Below are positions 1 to 5,512 of a DNA stretch of 5,823 nucleotides, piece after piece. The notes beneath the pieces were generated by a model that saw only the letters and a program-made list of their open reading frames with translations, was not told the DNA's origin and searched no databases. How positions within the stretch are numbered: position 1 is the stretch's first letter; every line of letters begins with the position of its first letter. The translations under genes and the position numbers were made by a program. Source of the stretch: Pseudomonadota bacterium (GTDB lineage Bacteria; Pseudomonadota; Alphaproteobacteria; Rhizobiales; Methylopilaceae); NCBI GenBank assembly GCA_023388965.1, contig JAEWFF010000007.1:1-5823 (forward strand). The letters are read 5' to 3'.

Positions 1-544
1 CGGCGCGCAGCGCGTCGCCCAGCAGATGCTGGCACCATCGATGCGTCGTAGCTTCTGTGTTGGGGGAGGAGGGCGGGTTCCTCAAGCCCATACCTGTCGT
101 TCAGACTGGGTGAGGCGCGCGAGGCGCCGCGATGACAGTCCATATTTCCGGGCTTCGCCTCAAGTCGGAGGCGCGCGTATCGTAACGAGCACATTCGGAG
201 TGCTGCTGCGGGCGTCAGGCGACGGTGCGCCTGTCGTGGCGCTCCTGTCGCTTGTGAATCGAGTTCCTGCCAGGGGCGCGATGCACGAAATGCGGGCGCA
301 AGGGCGTAAGAGAGCGAGGGACATGCTGGCGACGTGGGCGCCTGCGACGGGATTTTTCAGGAGAGTATCCGAAGCTCCAAGGGAGAACATGCGGATAACA
401 GGCTCGCCAGAATCTCGCCACAGATCGATACATGTTCCTGCTTCGCCCCGCTTGAGCGGCTCTAGACGAGATCGGGGGCTTATTTGGCGGCGACATGCAA
501 TTGCCCCTTGTTTCCTGCCGCCTCGTGCTGCTAGACCCCGCCGC
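1..544. other. Gene-poor region upstream of tRNA-Ser, no supported gene
   Basis: No convincing gene is visible here. A plus-strand frame stays open from 26 into the tRNA, but its last residues (GDVAEWSKAHPC) are simply the translation of tRNA-Ser, and its third codon positions are much less G/C-biased than in recJ or glpX. Open frames on the minus strand look equally random. There is a small hairpin at 156-173 (CGCCTC/GAGGCG, six-base loop). The first 25 or so bases have stronger GC bias and may be the edge of a neighbouring gene, but strand and frame cannot be decided. The composition suggests non-coding, decayed or foreign DNA. Confidence 0.5.
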
Positions 545-634
545 GGAGACGTGGCCGAGTGGTCGAAGGCACACCCCTGCTAAGGGTGCAGGCGGGAAAC
601 CGCCTCGAGGGTTCGAATCCCTTCGTCTCCGCCA
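545..634 (+). tRNA. tRNA-Ser (anticodon GCU)
   Basis: This is a complete 90-nt class II tRNA including an encoded CCA (632-634). The acceptor stem pairs GGAGACG (545-551) with CGTCTCC (624-630), and the discriminator is G631. The anticodon stem CACCC/GGGTG encloses the loop CTGCTAA with anticodon GCT at 579-581, which reads serine AGC/AGU codons. The long variable arm is GGCGG-GAAA-CCGCC (591-604), as expected for serine. The T-arm is at 607-623 with loop TTCGAAT. It is followed at once by an AT-rich, T-rich tract that may help termination. I see no convincing promoter upstream. Its 3' end faces the tRNA-Glu 3' end across the accessory slot. Confidence 0.97.
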
Positions 635-660
635 TTCTACAATATTATTATTTGTTTTCA
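635..660. other. AT-rich block directly after tRNA-Ser CCA
   Basis: Of these 26 bases, 22 are A or T, in a window that is otherwise very GC-rich. The tract starts right after the encoded CCA and includes ATTATTATTTGTTTT. It may serve as a U-rich termination tail for tRNA-Ser, mark an island border, or be a leader if the array is read on the plus strand. None of these can be decided from sequence alone. Confidence 0.4.
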
Positions 661-722
661 GCTAGTTAGCGAGACGGTCTCTTGGCTGCCCGCCCAGATA
701 CCCGCCCACGAGGACATGCTTA

Positions 723-751
723 CGCCTCGCCCGCGCGCGCGTGGGGTGCCC
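723..751. repeat. CRISPR-like direct repeat copy 1
   Basis: First of three identical 29-bp units. It contains a long alternating C/G run, which gives a palindromic core CCCGCG-CGCG-CGTGGG that can fold into a hairpin with one G-T pair on the plus strand. Confidence 0.85.
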
Positions 752-783
752 TTCCTGAACAGCGACCCGATTGCGCCACCAAG

Positions 784-812
784 CGCCTCGCCCGCGCGCG
801 CGTGGGGTGCCC
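784..812. repeat. CRISPR-like direct repeat copy 2
   Basis: Second unit, identical to copy 1 over 29 bp. Identity stops exactly at both ends (G before and T after, against A before and T after copy 1), which fixes the repeat length at about 29 bp. Confidence 0.85.
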
Positions 813-845
813 TGGCGGGACAACCCCATAATGCACGTAGGTCTG

Positions 846-874
846 CGCCTCGCCCGCGCGCGCGTGGGGTGCCC
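846..874. repeat. CRISPR-like direct repeat copy 3
   Basis: Third identical unit. The next position at the same spacing (907-935) matches only in its first four bases and a few scattered positions, so no convincing fourth repeat follows. Confidence 0.85.
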
Positions 875-885
875 CTGAATAGATC

Positions 886-919
886 GGGGCCGGTGCGCCA
901 TCCCGACGCCCCCGGCCCC
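886..919. other. GC-rich hairpin beside the mini-array
   Basis: GGGGCCGG (886-893) and CCGGCCCC (912-919) form a perfect 8-bp inverted repeat around an 18-base loop. A second short hairpin follows (GCCCC-TGC-GGGGC, 922-934). No T-run follows on either strand, so neither is a typical intrinsic terminator. They begin 12 bp after the last repeat, and function is unknown. Confidence 0.4.
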
Positions 920-1006
920 TTGCCCCTGCGGGGCTAAACCGGCCGCGCCGGTAGCAACGCCGCGCCCTCGGAGGTTTCAGTAAGGGCCGCGCTGTGACGG
1001 GGTTAA

Positions 1007-1240
1007 GGCCGCAATGAAGCCGGGCACTCACCGTCTGATCCCAAATACTTTGCGGGCCGAACTCCGCAGGGCGCAGGCGGATCGTCGCACGCGATAATGG
1101 CGTGGGGTGGTCACGCCTCATTGGCCGAGGTCGAGCACTACACCCGCGCGGCCGAAAAGCGGCGCCTTGTGTCTGGGGAACGGGGCAGGAACGTAGTATC
1201 AGGGGGTGCGAGTGATACAATTTCACCCGCAAGCGACTGA
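1007..1240 (+). pseudogene. C-terminal remnant of a tyrosine recombinase (phage/island integrase)
   Basis: Tyrosine recombinases cut and rejoin DNA through a tyrosine nucleophile and integrate phages and islands at sites such as tRNA genes. This frame is open from the stop codon TAA at 1004-1006 to TGA at 1238-1240. From about 1073 it reads AGGSSHAIMAWGGHASL and AEVEHYTRAAEKRRL, a clear match to the C-terminal catalytic box. The conserved histidine (1112-1114) lies nine residues before the catalytic tyrosine (1139-1141), the spacing found in the family. An upstream NEAG (1013-1024) may also be a family trace. The expected HxLR arginine box before AGGSS is replaced by unrelated sequence, probably through frameshift and decay, and the whole N-terminal part is missing. 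The only ATG in frame near the match (1097) leaves 47 codons, so the remnant cannot be active. It ends 23 bp from the tRNA-Glu 3' end. Confidence 0.7.
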
Positions 1241-1263
1241 AAACACGGGAAGAAAAGGGTAAG

Positions 1264-1338
1264 TGGCAGCCCGTAGGGGAGTCGAACCCCTCTTTCCAGG
1301 TTGAAAACCTGGCGTCCTAACCGATAGACGAACGGGCC
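1264..1338 (-). tRNA. tRNA-Glu (anticodon UUC)
   Basis: This is a complete 75-nt tRNA on the minus strand with an encoded CCA (1264-1266 read in reverse) and discriminator G at 1267. The acceptor stem pairs GGCCCGT with ACGGGCT; the first pair is G-U. The anticodon stem CCAGG/CCTGG closes a loop with anticodon TTC, which reads glutamate GAA/GAG codons. The T-arm carries GGTTCGACTCC. It lies 97 bp downstream of the recJ stop on the same strand, with its own promoter-like sequence in between. Confidence 0.97.
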
Positions 1339-1378
1339 ACCTTTTGCGCTTGCAGCGTTGCTGCGTGGCGTGGAGCGG

Positions 1379-1407
1379 TATCTAGGCAATGCGCGCGGGG
1401 ACCGCAA
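1379..1407 (-). promoter_or_regulatory. Possible sigma70-type promoter for tRNA-Glu
   Basis: Minus-strand reading gives TTGCGG (1407-1402), a 17-base spacer and TAGATA (1384-1379). The -35 and the spacing are good, while the -10 matches TATAAT at only three positions. It lies about 40 bp before the tRNA-Glu 5' end, which suits a short 5' leader. Confidence 0.35.
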
Positions 1408-1435
1408 GCAGAAAATTTCCGCGGGCGCGATTTAT

Positions 1436-3199
<1,764 letters not shown>

Positions 3200-3240
3200 G
3201 GGCGCCTTGTCGCCACAGCCCGCCGCAAGGGCAAGATGCG

Positions 3241-3267
3241 AAAAGGCCGCCCGCGCGGCGGACGGCC
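3241..3267 (-). terminator. Intrinsic terminator between glpX and recJ
   Basis: On the minus strand GGCCGTCCGC-CGC-GCGGGCGGCC forms a 10-bp stem with one U-G pair and a 3-base loop (3267-3245), followed at once by TTTT (3244-3241). It lies 41 bp before the recJ ATG and downstream of glpX, so it would end glpX transcripts or attenuate read-through into recJ. Confidence 0.7.
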
Positions 3268-3270
3268 CCT

Positions 3271-3303
3271 CTTTGGTGGAAAATATCTTTGGTGGAAAAA
3301 TAT
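3271..3303. repeat. Tandem 16/17-bp duplication
   Basis: CTTTGGTGGAAAATAT (3271-3286) is repeated directly at 3287-3303 with one extra A. The second unit runs into the TATC that opens the double-hairpin element at 3298. On the minus strand it reads as two T-rich tails (ATATTTTTCC and ATATTTTCC), so it may give two possible 3' ends to the glpX transcript. Confidence 0.85.
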
Positions 3304-3342
3304 CCCGGGGGAGTCCCGGCACGGGACGGGGGCAGCGCCCCC
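3298..3342 (-). terminator. Double-hairpin repeat element, copy 1, downstream of glpX
   Basis: On the minus strand, starting 6 bp after the glpX stop, this reads hairpin GGGGGC/GCCCCC (3342-3328), hairpin GTCCCG/CGGGAC (3327-3313), then TCCCCCGGGATATTT with further T residues. It aligns with 5457-5501 over 45 bp with five differences. Location right after a stop codon and a T-rich tail suggest a transcription terminator or a 3'-end stabilising structure. Confidence 0.6.
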
Positions 3343-3348
3343 CTGCCC

Positions 3349-4317
3349 TTATGCCCGAACTGGGTTGCGATAGATCATCCGCCGGACCGAGCCGGTCTTG
3401 GAGCGCATCAGGATGGTTTCGGTTTCAACGAAATGCGGCTCGCGCCGCAGGCCCTTGACGATCGAGCCGTTGGTGACCCCGGTCGCCGAAAAGATCACGT
3501 CGGCGGTGACCATCTCGTCGCGGGTATAGATGCGGTTCAGGTCGGTGATCCCGGCCTTGGCGGCGCGGCCGCGTTCGTCGTCGTTGCGAAACAGCAGCCG
3601 CCCCCACATCTGCCCGCCCATGCATTTCAGCGCGGATGCCGCCAGCACGCCCTCGGGGGCGCCGCCCGAGCCCATGTACATGTCGATGCCGGTCTTGTCC
3701 GATTCGGCGACATGGATCACGCCGGCCACGTCGCCGTCGGTGATCAGCCGGATCGCGGCGCCGGTGGAACGGACCTCGGCGATCATCTCTTCGTGGCGGG
3801 GGCGTTCGAGGATGCAGACGGTGATGTCATAGGGCTTGACGCCGCCCGCGGCGGCCAGCGCCAGCACCCGCTCGCGCGGGGACATTTCAAGGCTGACCAC
3901 GTCCTTGGGATAGCCCGGCCCCACCGCCAGCTTGTCCATATAGACGTCGGGCGCGTGCAGCAGCGTGCCGCGCGGGGCCATGGCGATCACGGTCAGCGCG
4001 TTCGGCATGTCCTTGGCGGTCAGGGTGGTGCCCTCCAGCGGGTCCAGCGCGATATCCACCTCGGGGCCGTTGCCGGTGCCGACCTCTTCGCCGATGAACA
4101 GCATCGGAGCCTCGTCGCGCTCGCCCTCGCCGATCACCACCGTGCCCTTGATGTCCAGCATGTTCAGCTGGTCGCGCATCGCGTTCACCGCCGCCTGGTC
4201 GGCGGCCTTTTCGTCGCCGCGCCCGACCAGCCGGGCCGAGGCATGGGCCGCGGCTTCGCTGACCCGGGCCAGGCCCAGCGAGAGCATGCGGTCGTTGAAA
4301 TCCCTGGTGTCGGTCAT
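3349..4317 (-). CDS. glpX: Class II fructose-1,6-bisphosphatase GlpX
   Basis: GlpX hydrolyses fructose-1,6-bisphosphate to fructose-6-phosphate in the cytoplasm, a step of gluconeogenesis and, in autotrophs, the Calvin cycle. Many bacterial class II enzymes also act on sedoheptulose-1,7-bisphosphate. The 322-aa protein has the full family length. Conserved blocks are GRGDEKAAD (32-40), VIGEGERDEAPML (61-73), VDIALDPLEGTT (87-98), GDVAGVI (195-201), MGSGGAPEGV (215-224) and IFSATGVTNG (275-284). By alignment with the E. coli enzyme, D40, E64, D92 and E95 are the metal ligands, and all are present. The ATG at 4315-4317 has AAGGG eight bases upstream. Downstream are the double-hairpin element and an intrinsic terminator before recJ. 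Nothing looks truncated. Confidence 0.96.
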   Translation of the reverse strand: MTDTRDFNDRMLSLGLARVSEAAAHASARLVGRGDEKAADQAAVNAMRDQLNMLDIKGTVVIGEGERDEAPMLFIGEEVGTGNGPEVDIALDPLEGTTLTAKDMPNALTVIAMAPRGTLLHAPDVYMDKLAVGPGYPKDVVSLEMSPRERVLALAAAGGVKPYDITVCILERPRHEEMIAEVRSTGAAIRLITDGDVAGVIHVAESDKTGIDMYMGSGGAPEGVLAASALKCMGGQMWGRLLFRNDDERGRAAKAGITDLNRIYTRDEMVTADVIFSATGVTNGSIVKGLRREPHFVETETILMRSKTGSVRRMIYRNPVRA

Positions 4318-4405
4318 CGGTCGATCCCTTGCTTGCAGCAGCCGTCCTGCCGGCTCTTAGGCCCCGCCCCGGGTGGCGTCCAGACTGTGTGCGCTAACGG
4401 CAGCT

Positions 4406-4447
4406 GCGCCCGCGCGCCGCGGGGTTGAACCCGGGCGCCCGCGCGCC
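4406..4447. repeat. 13-bp direct repeats in the bolA-glpX gap
   Basis: GCGCCCGCGCGCC occurs at 4406-4418 and again at 4435-4447, 29 bp apart, around the palindrome GGGTTCAACCC (minus strand). Minus-strand reading also allows the hairpin GGGCGC-GCGG-GCGCCC just after the bolA stop, but no T-run follows. It may contribute to bolA transcript ending; function is not established. Confidence 0.4.
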
Positions 4448-4458
4448 CACATCCGCGC

Positions 4459-4719
4459 TTACGGTTCCGACAGTTCCAGCGCCAGCGCGTGGATGCGCGG
4501 CACGATATCGCCCAGCGTGCGGTTGACCAGCCGGTGCCGCTCGACCCGGCTCAGCCCGGCAAAGACCGGGGCGGCCATGCGGATGCGGAAATGCGTCTGC
4601 CCGCCCTCGCGCCAGCCGGCGTGGCCGCGGTGCAGCTCGCTTTCGTCGATCACCTCCAGCGCGGTCGGCGACAGTTCCGCCAGTCTTTTGTTCATTTCCT
4701 CGGCGATAGATCGCTGCAT
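4459..4719 (-). CDS. bolA: BolA family protein
   Basis: BolA proteins work with monothiol glutaredoxins in iron-sulfur cluster handling and iron sensing, and some affect morphology and stress gene expression. This 86-aa protein shows the family pattern: LEVIDESELHRGHAG (21-35), THFRIRM (42-48), FAGLSRVERHRLVNRTL (53-69) and the C-terminal IHALAL (76-81) with its conserved histidine. HRGHAG marks the classical BolA branch rather than the IbaG type. I chose the ATG at 4717-4719 because GAAGGG lies four bases upstream. A GTG four codons earlier is possible, but its purine-rich stretch abuts the start codon. The gene is divergent from the J-domain gene and lies upstream of glpX on the same strand, 141 bp away. 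Confidence 0.92.
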   Translation of the reverse strand: MQRSIAEEMNKRLAELSPTALEVIDESELHRGHAGWREGGQTHFRIRMAAPVFAGLSRVERHRLVNRTLGDIVPRIHALALELSEP

Positions 4720-4723
4720 GATA

Positions 4724-4729
4724 CCCTTC
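4724..4729 (-). promoter_or_regulatory. Ribosome binding site that fixes the bolA start
   Basis: GAAGGG on the minus strand, four bases before the ATG at 4719. It supports this start over the GTG at 4731-4729, which overlaps this site and lacks a spaced Shine-Dalgarno sequence. Confidence 0.55.
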
Positions 4730-4734
4730 ACCCC

Positions 4735-4762
4735 TTCCCAAGCGGTGCAAAACCCCTACACT
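4735..4762 (+). promoter_or_regulatory. Possible promoter for the J-domain gene
   Basis: TTCCCA (4735-4740), a 16-base spacer and TACACT (4757-4762) each match the sigma70 consensus at four of six positions. The ATG is 30 bp further on. The 73-bp divergent gap must also hold the bolA promoter, which I could not identify. Confidence 0.28.
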
Positions 4763-4780
4763 TCCGGTCCCGAGTCGAAA

Positions 4781-4786
4781 AGAAGG
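4781..4786 (+). promoter_or_regulatory. Ribosome binding site of the J-domain gene
   Basis: AGAAGG, six bases before the ATG at 4793. It decides this start against earlier in-frame starts that lie inside bolA and the bolA-glpX gap on the other strand. Confidence 0.65.
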
Positions 4787-4792
4787 CCTTGC

Positions 4793-5419
4793 ATGACTAC
4801 CAGCGACCCGTTCGATTTCGATATCTCCGCCGCCTCGGACAAGAAGCGGCGGTCCAGGGGGCGCCGCGGCATGTCGGGCGCCTTCGAGACGTCGACTCGC
4901 CAGTGCGACAAGTCGGGCTGCACGCAGCCGGGCCAGTATCGCGCGCCCAAATCGCCCAAGCAGCTCGACGACTATTACTGGTTCTGCAAGGAGCATGTGC
5001 GCGAGTACAACACCAACTGGAATTACTTCCAGGGCCAGTCCGAGGCCGAGTTCCAGGAGTTCCTGGACAACGCCACGGTGTGGGAGCGCCCGACCCGCCC
5101 CTTTGGCCGGGCAGCGCAGGAACAGGCCTGGGCGCGGCACGGGATCAGCGACCCGCTGGAAATCCTGGGCGCCAACGGCACCAACCCCGAACAGCGGCTG
5201 CGCACCGCCCGCAAGCTGCCCCCGACCGAGCGCCGCGCGCTCGAGATCCTCGACGCCAAGGACACCTGGACCAAGGTGGAAATCCGCAAGCAATACAAAT
5301 CGCTGGTCAAGGATCTTCATCCCGACATGAACGGCGGCGACCGCTCGGACGAGGATCGGCTGCAAGAGGTCGTCTGGGCCTGGGACCAGATCAAGGACAG
5401 CCGCAGCTTCAAGGACTGA
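4793..5419 (+). CDS. J-domain protein with C-terminal J-domain and possible N-terminal metal site
   Basis: J-domain proteins stimulate the ATPase of DnaK-type chaperones. In this 208-aa protein the J-domain is at the C-terminus (about 149-205): RRALEILDAKDTW, the basic helix IRKQYKSLVKDLHPD with the essential HPD triad (176-178), and EVVWAWDQIKDSR in the last helix. The N-terminal part is charged (DKKRRSRGRRG), followed by C38-x4-C43 and, after 21 residues, C65-x2-H68, which could bind zinc. The zinc idea is inference. It lacks the Gly/Phe region, the four CXXCXGXG zinc motifs and the substrate domains of true DnaJ, so it is a type III co-chaperone and dnaJ would be the wrong name. The ATG at 4793 has AGAAGG six bases upstream. 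The frame is open further upstream, but that part is antisense to bolA. Confidence 0.88.
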   Translation: MTTSDPFDFDISAASDKKRRSRGRRGMSGAFETSTRQCDKSGCTQPGQYRAPKSPKQLDDYYWFCKEHVREYNTNWNYFQGQSEAEFQEFLDNATVWERPTRPFGRAAQEQAWARHGISDPLEILGANGTNPEQRLRTARKLPPTERRALEILDAKDTWTKVEIRKQYKSLVKDLHPDMNGGDRSDEDRLQEVVWAWDQIKDSRSFKD

Positions 5420-5425
5420 CCGCCC

Positions 5426-5445
5426 GGGGGCGCCGGGCGCCCTTT
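5426..5445 (+). terminator. Probable terminator of the J-domain gene
   Basis: Seven bases after the stop codon, GGGCGC-CGG-GCGCCC (5428-5442) forms a 6-bp stem with a 3-base loop, followed by TTTC. Two G-T pairs can extend the stem. The T-run is short, so efficiency is uncertain. Confidence 0.5.
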
Positions 5446-5456
5446 CACCGTGCCGC

Positions 5457-5501
5457 AAATATCCTGGGGGAGGCCCGGCACGGGCCGGGGGCAAAGCCCC
5501 C
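5457..5501 (-). terminator. Double-hairpin repeat element, copy 2, downstream of the pirin gene
   Basis: On the minus strand, 11 bp after the pirin stop codon, this reads hairpin GGGGGC/GCCCCC with loop TTT (5501-5487), hairpin GGCCCG/CGGGCC (5486-5472), then TCCCCCAGGATATTT. It matches the element after glpX in order, spacing and strand relative to the gene. A T-A pair of the second hairpin in copy 1 (3314/3326) is a G-C pair here (5473/5485), so pairing is kept. Confidence 0.6.
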
Positions 5502-5512
5502 CGCCGCCGCGA

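Larger units (their letters stand above)
723..874 (-). CRISPR. Three-repeat CRISPR mini-array, type I-E-like, no cas genes in window
   Basis: Three perfect copies of a 29-bp repeat lie at 723-751, 784-812 and 846-874, separated by unrelated spacers of 32 bp (752-783) and 33 bp (813-845). A 29-bp repeat with 32-33-bp spacers is the standard type I-E geometry. On the plus strand the repeat starts CGCCTCGCCCGCGC and ends TGGGGTGCCC; 26 of its 29 bases are G or C. The reverse complement resembles type I-E repeats (GTGTTCCCC... to ...GAACCG) in length, first and last bases and central palindrome, so the minus strand is the likely transcribed strand. Spurious translations give peptides such as GAPHARAGEA, like those often mis-annotated across I-E arrays in high-GC genomes. 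No leader and no cas gene is seen, so activity is doubtful. It could be another GC-rich repeat with coincidental spacing. Confidence 0.72.
635..1263. other. Accessory slot between two convergent tRNA 3' ends (decayed integration site)
   Basis: This 629-bp interval lies between the 3' ends of tRNA-Ser (+) and tRNA-Glu (-), the part of tRNA genes most used as attachment sites. In order it holds an AT-rich block (635-660), two short palindromes (GCTAGTTAGC at 661-670 and GAGACGGTCTC at 671-681), the CRISPR-like mini-array (723-874), a GC-rich hairpin (886-919) and a tyrosine recombinase remnant (1007-1240). No intact protein gene is visible. I looked for a second copy of either tRNA 3' end that could mark the far attachment site and found none. 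The reading as an island remnant is inference. Confidence 0.5.

Noticed and set aside
156..173. Hairpin CGCCTC-AAGTCG-GAGGCG as a terminator or small RNA
   Set aside because: A six-base-pair stem without a T-run is expected by chance in GC-rich DNA.
501..536. Promoter for tRNA-Ser (TTGCCC or TTGTTT with a CTAGAC-like -10)
   Set aside because: The -10 candidates match the consensus poorly and no spacing is convincing.
26..583. Long plus-strand open frame (185 codons)
   Set aside because: It runs into tRNA-Ser and its end GDVAEWSKAHPC is a tRNA translation artefact; third-position GC bias is far lower than in the real genes and no family is recognisable.
663..691. Possible degenerate repeat before copy 1
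   Set aside because: Only the last eight bases (GGCTGCCC against GGGTGCCC) resemble the repeat; the rest does not.
907..935. Possible fourth, degenerate CRISPR repeat
   Set aside because: It starts with the same CGCC at the right spacing but matches the repeat at only about 11 of 29 positions.
720..1232. Minus-strand open frame of 170 codons across the mini-array and the integrase remnant
   Set aside because: Its repeated peptides (HARAGEA, HPTRARARR) are translations of the CRISPR-like repeat, and the rest is antisense to the integrase match.
905..1263. Second copy of a tRNA 3' end (attachment site repeat)
   Set aside because: I compared the T-arm and acceptor sequences of both tRNAs with this stretch by eye and found no duplication.
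4720..4731. GTG start four codons upstream for bolA
   Set aside because: Its purine-rich stretch directly abuts the codon, whereas the ATG at 4719 has a correctly placed GAAGGG.
4394..5494. 366-codon minus-strand open frame and a similar plus-strand frame at 4489-5661
   Set aside because: Shadows of bolA, the J-domain gene and the pirin gene; no recognisable domain and no ribosome site.
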